A DNA stretch of 64,000 bases from Sodiomyces alkalinus F11. Taxonomy: Eukaryota; Ascomycota; Sordariomycetes; Glomerellales; Plectosphaerellaceae. The position numbers were made by a program, and so were the translations under genes. Where the stretch lies: positions 4,201,166-4,265,165 of the forward strand of contig NW_021167081.1 of assembly GCF_003711515.1 (NCBI RefSeq), read 5' to 3'. Under the pieces are notes generated by a model. That model saw nothing but the letters and a program-made list of their open reading frames with translations. It had not been told where the DNA came from and did no database searches. Of the stretch, positions 36,861 to 48,353 are shown one piece after another. Numbering within the stretch: the first letter of the stretch is position 1; each line of letters opens with the position of its first letter.

Positions 36861-37280
36861 GTCTCGCTATTACGGAGCTATTACTTAAACTAATTAGTAG
36901 CCTCGTTAAAATCGAAAGTAGGATCGTTTATATCGTGATAGGTAGATATCTTAGTAACTCTCCTTAATAGTCTTCGCGCCCTTCGAGGGTAGAGCGATTA
37001 AAATATTAAATAGGTAGTCGCAAAGAGTAAAAAGATAGAGGCAGTAAGGAACTAAATATATCCCTAATAGGTTCACGATTAGGAACATAATAGGACTAAA
37101 CGTGAGGGTACCCAAAGAATCCGATTAATCGCTGGCCTCCCTCTTTAAAGGGGAGGCTCCTTCGCTCCTTAAGACTACGCTCTGCTACTCCTCGAGGGGT
37201 CTTATACCAAGGGCGGCTAGACCCCGATAGGTTTATACTTAGGACCTATTATAACCACTGCTGCAGGCACCTAACAAATT
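36860..37280. other. Junction between gypsy2 and copia1
   Basis: No coding was recognised. A hairpin-like cctccctctttaaagggg segment lies at about 37,136, and the sequence near 37.14-37.30 kb keeps more CA/TG than its flanks. This would be the place for a gypsy2 or copia1 5' LTR, but no partner copy was recognised. Confidence 0.35.
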
Positions 37281-37619
37281 ATAATAACGCGGTAATCGTA
37301 GAAAACCATAGCGTAAAGGCAGTATAAACACCTTAGCTATGATTGCACCGACGCTCTTATAAGGATTATTAACGCTACTTAGGAGGTAAGAATAAAAGGA
37401 CCGCGCACCGCTAACTATAACGTATATAGATAACCGTAAATAACTACGCAGATTAGGCAGATACTATCCCTCTACCCGCTAAAGCCCGGAGAGGCCCTAG
37501 CTATTAATTTTCCCGATCTTAAAGAGTCGGAATGAATAGCGGGCAACCTATATAACTCTATTATATTCGTTATAAACGTATTTATAGGTTATATATAGAA
37601 TTACTACCTATAGAAAAGA

Positions 37620-40600
37620 AACTATGGCTTTATCCTTTATACGTTAAAAGACGTTTTTGCCCTGCTGAAGACCTAATTCGACGTTAGGCTATATATTCTA
37701 TAAGCCGATTCCGAGATATTGTAGTACCTAGACATTATCGCTTTCCTCGCTACTAAGGGGGTAAAAGGCTAGCCGTCGACACTATATTTATAGGATGAAA
37801 ACGGCGTCGTAGAACGGATTAAAGATATCGTTAAGAGGAGGGCAAGGGCTATAAGGATTAGAGCTAATCTGCCGATATCTATGTAGCCTAAGATCTTTAA
37901 GACTGCTATATATCTATATAATAGAACTCCACGATATATTAATAATTAGAAGACGCTATATAAAGGCCTACGCGGCCGTTAATCTAACCTTATATACCTA
38001 TAAGTATACGGCTATAAAGTCTTCGTATAAACGCGTAATACCTAAGCTAAAAGGAACCGACTATAAAGGCTAAAGCCGAAGGTATAGATCGGTTATGATA
38101 TCGAATACCTCTTCTTAAATAGCTTCCGCGTATAGCTTCTATATCTAATAGCTATTATTACTATAAAAATATAATCTTTATTATTAATAAGACCTTTCAC
38201 GGTAAGATTAAGACACTATAAGCTATAGCTTTCGCCGAGAAAATTAGGGAATGCCTATAATCTATCTATATAACCTAATGGGATATTATAATAACTACGA
38301 GCATGCTACTATTAAGGGGTATAGCCGTAAACGTATTAGATCTAAAGTCAGAAGACTCTAATACTACCGCTATTACTACGGCCACCGCTATTACTACGGA
38401 TACCGCTATTACTACGGATACCTCTATTACTACGGATACTCTATAGTTTACTATTACGAGGTTTAACCCGTTTCCTATGCCTCTAATATCCCCGGAAGAT
38501 CCTGCGCGCGCGTTCCTTATACCGTCAGCGGTATTTCGGGGCGTAAAGGTAGAAGAACATAATAACCACTAACGGGTAGCCGTGGATACCCCTAGGGGGT
38601 ATCCGTTAATCGTACGCCCATTAGCCGCGCGCCTGTTACCCGCGTATCTATTTATCGCGAGAACTATTATAAGCCTCTACACGACTAAGAAGGTATAGAA
38701 TAATAATACCTAAAAGGCCTTCTTTAACGCTAAAAGGACTTATAACCGTATATATATAAGGACGTAAGCTATTAATAATAGTAGTATTAGTGCTATATAT
38801 CCCCCCCCCTCTAATACCTCCTGGCCGCTATCGCGTTTCACCCGCGAGGATCTCCCGCCTCTACTAAACCACTACTATAATATACGCCTTACCTTATTAT
38901 AGGAGCGGTAGTTATAGGCTAAGGGGGAATATCTTAAAGGCTATTAATAGATAGGCTATTAGTAGAAGGTAAGTAGTAATTAGGCTAATAAGTAATAAGT
39001 CCTCGCCTATAGATAGGTATATACCTATAAGTTTAATAAAGAGGGCACTCCCCTTAAGTATAAAGCACGCCTTAGAGTATAAGGGGATTAATAAAAACGG
39101 TTAGAAACTAAAAATAACTACGTCGCTATATTAGCCTCACGGTCCTTCTATATACTAAGAGCTATCACTGCCCAATTTAATCTAAGAATAAAACAGTTTA
39201 ACGCTACTACCGCGTTTATTAATACTAGCCTTAAAGAGGAAGTATTTGTAAAGATACTATAAGGCTACGAAATACTAGGTAAAGTCCTACTACTACGGAA
39301 AGCCCTCTTCGGTTTTAGGACATCGCTATTACTATTCTAAGAGGAATTTAGCGGCACGCTATAGAAAATAGGATTCACGGCTATCTCTAATATCCCCTAT
39401 ATTATAATCCGCGATAGTTTAATCCTATTCTTCTACGTTAACGATATCGGACTTATCTACTATAGAGATTGTAAGACTAACACTAATAACCTCGAGGCTA
39501 CCCCTAAGCGAAGCGATGGGTTATCTAAAGGCGACGAAATCCGTTACTTCCTAGGAATTAAGGTTCTAGGGGATAGAGCTATACGTAGGTTATAGCTATT
39601 ATAATCCTCCTATATAGAGAAGATTTCGGTTAAATACTACGTAGATATCCCTTACCGAAAACCACTAAAAGTCCTAATATTAATTATAGAGCCGTTAATA
39701 CCACGCGACGGTATACACGTATCGATTCCCGAGGTCCGCTAGTATTAGGGTGTAATCGGTTTAATCCTATATACCGCTATCGTAATAAGATACGATATCG
39801 CGTTCGCTTATTCGAAGCCTTCCTAATATAACGTTAACCAGTCCTCTAACCACCTTAAAAGAGCTTAATAAGTCCTGCTATTCCTATACTATATAAGAAA
39901 CCACTACTAGGAATTAGGTAGAAATAGACTCTTCTTAACCGTAATTAACGCGTCCTTTAGGAATAATCCAGACCGTAATAGTTTATATGCATATACGATA
40001 AAACTCTTCGGCGGTACTATTAATTAGAAGGCGGGTAAGTAACCGATAATAACGATATCGTTCATAGAGTCGGAACTAGTCGCCCTTATGAAGACGGCTA
40101 AGGAGACGTTATTTATTAGTCGGATATTAAGAGATTTAAAGCTTCGGTTAGATTAATAATAACTATAGCTATATCATGATAATTAGTAAACTATTAATCT
40201 TACTGATAAGAAGGTATAACGCCTTCGAATAAGGCTACGGCATATTAATATTTATAACTAATAAGCGCACTAGTTAGTATAGTAAAGCCTCTTTAAGGGT
40301 ATATACGTTAATACGAAGGATGAATCGCGGACGGCTTAATAAAGACATTCGCGGACGCAGAGATTAAAAGACTATAATAATAGCTTAATTTAACGGTTTA
40401 AAAGAATCGTATAGAGTAGTTAAAATAACTATATAAAGAGATTAAAAGCGCTAAAGCCGCGGCCGTTGCGACGATAAAAGCTCCTAAGGGCGTAGTAGAT
40501 TCGATAAATATAGATCCGATTAAGTAGATCCGGCTAATTACGATTAAGGAACTAATTAAGATGGATTTAAATTAAACGGTGAAATAGGGCGGATTTAGAT

Positions 40601-40640
40601 CCTATTTATAAGCGTGTTTTCCCTTAACTATTGATTTTAC
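37620..40640 (+). pseudogene. copia1 pol (IN-RT-RNaseH)
   Basis: Integrase C-terminal part: PEIFKTAAYLYNRTPRYINN at about 37.88-37.95 kb, then VYGYKVFV. RT: QFNATTAFINTSLKEEVFVK at about 39,195-39,255, and the catalytic box FFYVNDIG (from YVDD) at about 39,430-39,450. RNase H: RYFLGIKVLG near 39.54 kb, SYIEKISVKYY near 39.61 kb, ATIKLFGGTINWKAGK-type sequence near 40.0 kb and SFIESELVALMKTAKE near 40.06-40.10 kb. This is copia order. Many TAG/TAA stops mean it is non-functional. Confidence 0.85.
38366..38437 (+). repeat. 18-bp tandem repeat, four units
   Basis: Four consecutive units of accgctattactacggat with few differences. In the copia1 frame they read as a six-residue Thr/Ala/Ile repeat (TAITTD type) between integrase and RT, a likely linker. 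Confidence 0.85.
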
Positions 40641-40728
40641 GATAGAAACGTTAACAGCTTTTAGTATAAACCGAAGCCTCTAATTAGTTAGTTAACCTAG
40701 GAAGACCTACCTTAAGTAAGGGGTATAT

Positions 40729-40906
40729 TGTATAGGCACACGGACTATAATATAGTCCTTAGGGGATCTATACCTAACTAAGCGCTTCGGATCTCGGGGA
40801 CCTTAGGTATTCGGATATAATAAAGGAGGATGCCGAAATAGACGGGATAGAATCTAAATAATATAGTACCTATAATAGAGTATTTATCACCTAAATTAAG
40901 GGTATA
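40729..40906 (+). repeat. copia1 3' LTR, left part
   Basis: It starts TGTATAGGCACACGG after the tract aagtaaggggtat and matches 63,372 onward. The inverted repeat GGACTATAATATAGTCC is at 40,742-40,758. It ends with the 13-bp AATTAAGGGTATA (40,894-40,906), which is repeated on the far side of LINE D. Confidence 0.88.
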
Positions 40907-43900
40907 TTATTAATATTATTATTCTTACTCCGCTATTGTATCTAATCTATAGGAGCCTAGTTTTGACTATACGGTCTTTCTCGAGTAGTTATAAAGGGGA
41001 AAACCCAGGATCCCGGGGAAAACCTCTATACTCGTCCTGAGTTAGAGTAATGCCGCTACCGGGCCGATATAGCCCCGGTTTATCCCTTCTACATATCTAG
41101 ATTATACCTTTAGGCTAATAGCTAACGGGATGGGTAGTAGGTTATGGTTCGGGTTAGCCTAGGCCGGTCGTTAGGAAGGGGGAGGGGGCCGAAAGGGTGC
41201 CGCGGTGTCTCCGCCGTATAACGGCCGCGGTAGACTATCCCCGGCCTCCTTATATCCCCAGGGACTATACCTATTGTTCCTTCTATTTAATTAAGAAAGA
41301 CAAAAGGTAGGGTAGACGTTCCTGCCTCCCTTAGGGGGGGCTACTATATCCGGCTATAGGCAGGAAGGGCAGGGCTCCGCCTATACCCGTAAAAATAATA
41401 GATAGTTAATAAAGGGTAAGGTCCTCCACCTTTTCCTTTTTTCCTTCCTATAACGCTATAAAGCTTATTATAGATATTTCTTATTACGTTCCTGTCTATA
41501 GTCTTATAGGCCTACCGACGCGGTATTATACTAACTAGTAGTAACTTTTAGTTCTGTATTCTTAATTTATAATTTTTCTATTTAATTCTAGTATATAGCC
41601 TATAGTTCATAGGTAGCGTTATAGTAGCGCGGGGTTAACTGGGTAGTATAATAGTAATAGTAATAATAATTATAATATCAATCGTACATAATATCGTAAT
41701 ATAAGTATCTCTATATCGTAGTAGCGCTATAGCAGTAACGTACTAATAGCCGTAAATACCTTCTCCTAGTAATAGTAATTATCGTTATAAATAAGATATT
41801 ATTCGTGTTATACCGTATATATACCCTAGTAGTGCTACGTGTTTTTAATACGCTAATAGTTAACGCCCGTGTAAGGATATAAGTTATCTCTATACTGTTA
41901 AGGTATTACCGGTATATCGAGGGAGTCTAACTAGTCGATAAATCCCCCCCGCTATTAAGAAATAGTAATAACGTCTTATAGACGTTTATAATCTTTACCT
42001 ATTAGTAAAGGCTATTAGTAATAGTAGTATTATTACGGTAAATAGTCTCCTTTCGTTATCGCGGTAACGCCTTACTAATAACCTATAGGCTAAGGAGCGT
42101 TTAAAGACGGCGGCTTTATCCTTTAAACGGGCCGTTACTTAGACGCTACCTTCTAGTCGCGGCCGTAGCGGTACCTTATCGATGGAGGTGGTTTTTTACG
42201 ATATTCTCCGCCAGACTTATCGCCTAAAGGGTATAATAGGCGTTTTAATAGACTATTATATACGTAGTCCCTTTTCGATTTCGCTATAACGCCTCCGCGG
42301 TAGTAGTATAGCTAACTAGTTCTAGGGCCATAAGTATATTAAGAATAGTATTAGTAGCTCCGAGAGAGGTAATACTGATATTAGCGAGGAGTAGAGGGGT
42401 TTAGCCGATAACGCTTTAATACCGCCGGGGTCCTAGCTTATAAGGCCCTTATTTAATACTAAGCCAGACCGTTATATTACCTTTTCCCCGTTACGGTACC
42501 GCCGTGTTCTTATAGGCTTCTATAGCTTTAAGGGTATGGCGGAAGTTGTTAAGCCTCTTGTATTATAAGAACTACTTAGCTATCGCCCCGGCTTTTATAT
42601 TATAGTCTAATATATTATATAGATCCCCTCTAGTTATAAATAGTTTCCTTATAGCACCAAAAAGCTCCTTACGCTTATCCTCGGTTATATCCTAGTATTC
42701 GAGTATTACTTACTCCGATATTTCTGCCCTCTTATCGCTATAAAGACACTATATTATTAAGAATCCTTGCACCCTCGCTTTAGCTAAGAAAGTTTATAGG
42801 CCTAGTTTTTTTAATCTAATCTAGGTAACTACGGAGCTTTATAGCTTAAGGAGTCCTTTATATTTCCGGAGGGAGCGTTATATTAGGGGGCGGCTTAGTG
42901 TTATTATAGTATAGGTATAGGGCCGCCGTGCTTCCGCTTAGGCTTAACTCTATTCCCTTATAAGGGCTTTCCTTAGAGGCGAGGTTCCGGCCTAGGTTAT
43001 TAGGGTGGTAAGCTAGGCTATCCACGTAAGGGTAGTATAAGTCTTATACTACCGATTCGGTATCGCTAGGGCTCTCGCCGCGGCATATACTCCGGCTAAT
43101 ATCTTATCTTTAGTCCCCGTTTCTTATATCTAAAGGATCTTCTAGGTATTTATACTTAAGAGGTATAGGTCAAGGGGGGGGATAAAGGTCTCTTATCTAA
43201 GGACCCTAGCCGGTATAGCCGTATAGGCTCCGGCTACTAGTCGGAGGTATCGGTTCTATACCGCTATAAATACCGTTACGGGGCTATACTAGGGGCCGGC
43301 CCTTACCTTATAAATAGTTAAGGCGTAATAGGTAATTATTAGTCTTATTACTATAAGGTATAGTCTTTTAACGTCTACGAAGCTATACCCTTACGCTATT
43401 ACGCTAAGCCTTAAGAGGGCGTATATTTAGGTAGCTGGTCGGTTTTTTACTTTTTTAGTATATTATCGGAAGTTAAGTTTCCTATTAAGCTAAACGCCTA
43501 GGAGCCTTATCGCCTTCATTACTAGTACCGAAATAACGCTAAGGGGGAGCGGGATAAAGGAGGGTTAGCGTGATTTCGTGAAGGGGATATAGATATACTT
43601 AGCTAGTTCAAATTATAGTCCGCTCGCTATCTCTTAGTCTAGGTAAGTTCGCTACGATGCGGTAAGGCGGTACCGCGCTTATACCTTTATCTTACTAAAG
43701 GGGATAATATTCGTATCGTCTATAAAGCCTACTATGATTATTTTAGGAAACCATTTTAGCTTCTTATAAAGGGTAGAGATATAGAGGATAAAAAGAATAA
43801 GGGAGATCGGGCAGCCTTATAATATACCCCCGCGGAGGTAATATAGGGGGGTTATTTCGCTATTAAGTAATAGCTAGGCTATATAGACTTAGAGAAAGCT

Positions 43901-46900
43901 ATTAATTAGGGTAATAAGCGATTAGGGAAAGCCTTTCCTTTTTAGTACCTTAAGGAGGCGAGAGTAAGGGATAGTATTAAAAAGACCTTTAATATCTTGT
44001 TAAAGTATCGAAACGGTGCCGCTATAGGCCTAGGTCGTCTTCACGGCTTCCGTAACTCTTTATACTACTATCTTTATACTTTACTTAGTCCGGTTATCTA
44101 TTTATCCTTTTAGGCGGAGCCGATACTCCTCCGCTATAGGGGCGATACGGTCGGCTAGTATCCATTTAACGACATTACCTATCATACTAAGGAGTAATAT
44201 TAGTCGTTAGCCCTTTACTATCTTATAGTCGGCCGGCGGCCGACCCTCCTTCTTAAGGACTATTATAATAGCGTAGCGGTACCCCTTTGGGTAATAGCAT
44301 ATTTTAAGGCACGCTATAAAGATAGCACTTAGTCTTTAGTATAAAAGGGGTCTATATACTTTTAGAAGCCTTCCTAAGAGCCTATTATGCCCTAGTACTA
44401 CCTAGGGTTTAGTCTTCTTAAGGCGCCCCTATATATCCGCTACGGTAATATCGCGGCGGATATCCTATCTAGGGAGGAATTCCGTGCTTAGGGGCCTAAG
44501 GACGGTAAATAAGGGGGGGGGGAAGAACTTCCGATTAAGGACTTTAGCTTTCTCTACGTGTATAGTAGCTAGGGTATTATTAGCGTCTTAGCGTAATAAC
44601 GGTATTAATAAGAGGTTTAGCGGTACTCTCTCTTTAGTTTATATCTATTTTTATAATTATTAAAGGAGGTTATCGTTCTTCCCGGTTAAGTAAAGTAAGT
44701 ACTATTAATATAGCCGCTTCGCTACCACTACGCCCTTATCTCGGCGTCTCTCTACTTTCTAGAACTCGTCCTATCGGTTCCGGGACTTCCTAGATATATA
44801 TTTATAGTAGAGGCGCCTCGCTTCTTGGCTAAGAGCAGTTAGCTCCATGTTCTATTAAGGGGTAAGTAGGAGTCTAGTGATACCTCCGTGGTAGTATAGT
44901 ACGGCCTTATCGGCTAAGGTTAGAAGGTTCTTAATCAGGTTATTTAGTACTAAGTCGATATCTCCTAGTATTATAGTAGGGCCGGTCTATTATAGTTATA
45001 TAGCGGCGAGCTAAGAGATCTATAAAGGGTTAATATCCTTTTAGACTGAATAGAGCCTAACTAGGTCCTATAATAGTATTATTACGGTGCTCGCCGCGGT
45101 ATTTATCTTTATATAGATTTAGGCTATCTATAAGTAGTAATCCGACGCGATAACGGTCTTATCGCGGCTACTAAAGTTATAGCGGAGCCCTTATATCGCA
45201 TATATAAGGTTAATAGTGCTAGTATACCGGCCTAGGCGGTGCTATATAGTAGTTCCGGGGGGGGTTACTAAGTCTAGGTTCTACTAGATTATAAGGGTAA
45301 GCAGGGTATTAGCCCGGGGGTAGTATCGCGGTGGCTATAACTATAAGGGGTAATATAGGTTAAAGTCCCCTATAAGAATATAGTAGCCCTATAGCGGTAC
45401 TATATCGAATATATCTTATAGGGGTATATTCTACGGGATCCTGGCTAACTAGTAGTTCTCTAAGTAGATTAACTAGATTATAAGGGTACTATCTCCGGTT
45501 CCGAATATAACCGTATAGATATTGTAGTAGGCCCGCTACGTTCACGTATATAGCGGGTATCCTTTATAGATATATAAGAGGGCGTGGCCCTTTCCTTAGA
45601 TTAGCTAGTATACCCGTTAGGAGGGACAGGCAGGGCTTTACGTGAAAGGGTTAAGGCCGGGTTCCTGGATTATTATTATATCATACTTAGCGCGGCATTG
45701 AAATAGAAGCTCCCGCCACGCCTAACTCCTCCCTATATTCCATAAAAGAATATAGATTCTTATTAATCAGAAAGGAGGGGGGGTTAAGATAATATACCCG
45801 GTATAACCGAGGTTTAGCTCTAGCTTTAGGGCTCTTATTACGGTACCTTACTAGCCTCGTGGTAGACTATATAGGCGCGTATTAGGCCCGGTATTAGGGA
45901 GTCCTCCTATCCTTTAGTCCTTTTCGGGGGGCGTCCTCTACCCCTATAAAAGAGTTCGTCCTAGTCCTAGACGATAATAATAAAGGGAAAGATCTATAGC
46001 TGCTATAAAGTATACCGCTTCGGTTTAGCAGGTTATATTAAAGTCCTTAGCTTAGTATTTATACGCTTCGCGGGTCTTCTTAGTCTTTTTTTTTTAATAG
46101 TCGATATAAATCGTTAAAGGTATCATAATCTCTAGTATAAGCATTATAGTAATAGGGAGAAGCGCTACCTTACTAGTACCGCGGCGGGGTACTTGCTATT
46201 ATACTCGGAGGACTTTAGCCTTAGGATTCGTGTCTTATAGGGATAATAATAGGTTTTCTTCAGATAAGGCATTAAGGACCTCCTAAGGGATAGCCTTAGC
46301 GAGTATAGGGTAAGTATATATAGCTAGGGCGGCTCCTTTACTAAAGGCCTTCTTAACCTATTACTCTTTATAGGTAATTTATTACTATATCTTTTCGGTA
46401 AAGGTAAGGTAGATATCTCTGCTTAGTAGCTTCTATGCTATTATAGTATTATATCGAGTAGCTATAGCGTTTATAGCTTAAATACTTTCTTTTAGGGTCC
46501 CGGCTTTAAGGGGCTAGTCTTTAAGGAAGGTTCCTTAGCGGACGGTTAGTTCTTAGTAATACCTAGCAGGTATTATTTTAGGGGGGGCGGGGTCTTATAG
46601 CCGTACTACCGCGAGAGCCCGGGCTATAATATTAGCCTAGGTCTTTTTTATACCGCTTATTCCTTTTTGGAGTTCCTCTCGGATAACGTAGCGGACGGAA
46701 GCGTATAGGTATACTAGTAGTAGTATACCGGCATTATTACGGGTACTACGTATTATAATTAGTTTTTTTACTAGCTTTATAACTTACTTAATTATATTCT
46801 TATTAGCTAATAAGGCCTAGATTTCTACCTTAATCTTAGCTACTCTTGGTTCTAGGGGGCGCGGTAATCCCTTTTCGGTCTTATATCGGTTCCGCGCTAT

Positions 46901-47155
46901 ATTCTGCCTTAAAGGGAGGGGGAGGGGGCGTTTATATTACGAAAAGTTGGTCCGTTACGAATTCTGTATAGTCGAGGTTAGGATAACGCTATCCTATAAT
47001 TCTTCCGGCTATACTATAGCGCCGGTATTACGGTACCCCTACGATAGTATCCCGGGAGGGAGGCGGTAGTTATAATCTCTATCTTAGTGGTTTTATCGAT
47101 TTTACTCTTATTACGCGCCCGTGGTTAATAGGCGTATCGAAATCGAATCGTCTCT
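40907..47155 (-). mobile_element. Tad1/CgT1-type LINE, copy D (full-length insertion)
   Basis: A complete 6.25-kb minus-strand LINE bounded by a perfect 13-bp target duplication (40,894-40,906 and 47,156-47,168). The 3' end, at the left, has a (TAA)-like tail (ttattaatattattatt on the plus strand). The 3' UTR is about 40.9-42.0 kb. The ORF2 RT box FIDDT is at about 43,690-43,720 and the endonuclease GDFNLYYP at about 45,352-45,385. ORF1 occupies about 45.9-47.0 kb. The RT Asp pair survives, unlike in copy A. About 250 bp carrying the gag zinc knuckles is missing near 46,155. RIP stops are everywhere. Confidence 0.9.
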
Positions 47156-47276
47156 AATTAAGGGTATAAAAGACTTATATAGATATAAGTTAATATAATA
47201 TATATATACGAGATTTCTACTCTATTAAGTTAATTATATAAATTCTATTTTAATATAAAATAGGTATAAGTCCTGT
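47156..47276 (+). repeat. Target duplication plus right part of copia1 3' LTR
   Basis: It starts with the second copy of AATTAAGGGTATA (47,156-47,168), then continues as in the intact LTR: a tatatagatata tract, gagatttctactctatta, and on to tataagtcctgt, where similarity with 63,660 ends. Confidence 0.85.
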
Positions 47277-47524
47277 AGCCGTTTTAGCGTAAAGTTATTA
47301 CTAAGTATACCCTCTAAAAATAACCTTAATTCGAACTATAGAAAAACTATAAGAAAAAACTAGATCGCTAAAGCTATTAGTGCTTATTAATAACTTGTCT
47401 AGCCTACTAGGCAGTACTGCCTACTAACCTAGGGGGGGTGTTGTATTAAATATATAAACACTGAAATACGCCCTATATATAAGCTATAGGAATTCCCTTT
47501 TGGCGTAGTGGTATATTTTTGACG
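47277..47524. other. copia1 flank with trace of another LTR element
   Basis: It contains a perfect 16-bp palindrome TAGGCAGTACTGCCTA (47,408-47,423). This is followed by a polypurine-like aacctaggggggg and TGTTGTATTAAATATATAAACAC from 47,439, the usual look of a copia polypurine tract followed by an LTR start. If so, it is a fragment of a further element cut off by gypsy3 at 47,525. No coding was recognised. Confidence 0.4.
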
Positions 47525-47681
47525 TGCGATAGTTTATAGAGTGTAAACGGTGATGTGTATAAAGCTATCTAGTATCGGCCTAAGGCCTGGTATAGGGCTA
47601 CGTAATATATAGTGGATCTAACCCGTGCCTTAGTGGCTGATAGATAGTGTGGCGCACACCTACTAGTGTAGCTGTGCTATA
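47525..47681 (-). repeat. gypsy3 3' LTR
   Basis: 157 bp, equal in length to the right LTR. Most differences between the two are C-to-T in CA or G-to-A in TG on this copy, for example tagtgtagctgtgctata here against tggtgtggctgtgccaca at the right. The inner flank cccgctcc (ggagcggg on the element strand) fits a polypurine tract. Confidence 0.85.
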
Positions 47682-47748
47682 TATGCCCGCTCCGATATAA
47701 GGGTGCGATATCCTTATCGGGTGTCTGGTGTCTAAGATATACTAGGGG

Positions 47749-47765
47749 TTTTTTTTTTTTTTTTT
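47749..47765. repeat. 17-bp T run (A run on the gypsy3 strand)
   Basis: A homopolymer between the post-integrase reading frame and the 3' LTR of gypsy3. It may be an A-rich end of the transcript region. Confidence 0.9.
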
Positions 47766-47828
47766 ATAACCTCTCGAAGCAAAGAAAAATAGTTATAGTA
47801 CTTATCACCGTCCTTAAACGCGTCCTCT

Positions 47829-48353
47829 TCAGTATCGTAGGTAATCCTTAAGGTCTTAAAGCGCGCGCTCGACTTCATCGATTCTTTCCATGCGTTCAGA
47901 GTGGTTAAACTGAATATACTCGGCCATAGTGTCGGACTGGTCCTTAATGAATTCTCGGATAGCAGTGTTGGTATTCCGGAAAGCCTAAATATAATCTAGC
48001 TCGTTTTTAGTAAGACTTTCGGCGTGAGTGGCGATAAAGTTTTAAATAGCCTATATAACCTCGCCGAATATATCCATAATCTGATTATAGGCCTATTAGC
48101 CTTCTTATACCACCCTGTGGATACTAGTAAAAATACTGGCGACGATATCTTAGGCAGGGGTCAGATTATGGTTATTAGCGGTATAAGGCGGTAGGGGGCT
48201 TTGCTCGATCTAAGTGACTTCTTTAGGTTAGGTAGTTTCGTTATCGTGTCTATATACGGATATATCCTGATTCGTGTCGTTATTTATGATATCCTCCGTT
48301 ATAGTATTAGCCTCCTGCTATACGATTTAGGCGTCTTATTCTTCTGCGGGCAT
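47829..48353 (-). pseudogene. gypsy3 post-integrase reading frame (about 174 aa, unknown)
   Basis: From an ATG at 48,351-48,353 to a TGA at 47,829-47,831 one minus-strand frame can be read with 13 internal stops. All are TAA/TAG at positions where Gln would be natural (for example VI*AI* before NFIATHAESLTKNELDYI). The product would start MPAEE. It would have a Thr/Asn/Gln-rich N-terminal half and a charged helical C-terminal half (NTAIREFIKDQSDTMAEYI, then SERMERIDEVERAL) that looks able to form a coiled coil. There is no membrane segment, zinc knuckle or enzyme motif. It lies on the element strand between integrase and the 3' LTR, the position of env-like or accessory ORFs, but I recognise no homolog. 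The frame may extend upstream of this ATG. Confidence 0.5.

Larger units (their letters stand above)
37280..47276 (+). mobile_element. Ty1/copia element copia1, interrupted by LINE D
   Basis: Plus-strand copia pol (integrase, RT, RNase H) at 37.6-40.6 kb is followed by a purine-rich tract and a 3' LTR starting TGTATAGGC at 40,729. The LTR breaks off at 40,906 and resumes at 47,169, with LINE D in between. Comparison with the uninterrupted LTR at 63,372-63,660 proves the split. The 5' LTR was not found, so the element may be truncated at its 5' side. Confidence 0.85.

Noticed and set aside
47501..47511. tggcgtagtgg fits a tRNA A-box consensus
   Set aside because: No B box or cloverleaf follows; the LTR starts 14 bp later. 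The ttcgaat near 56,143 on the far side of gypsy3 cannot pair as a T arm and is too far from the LTR for a simple split tRNA.
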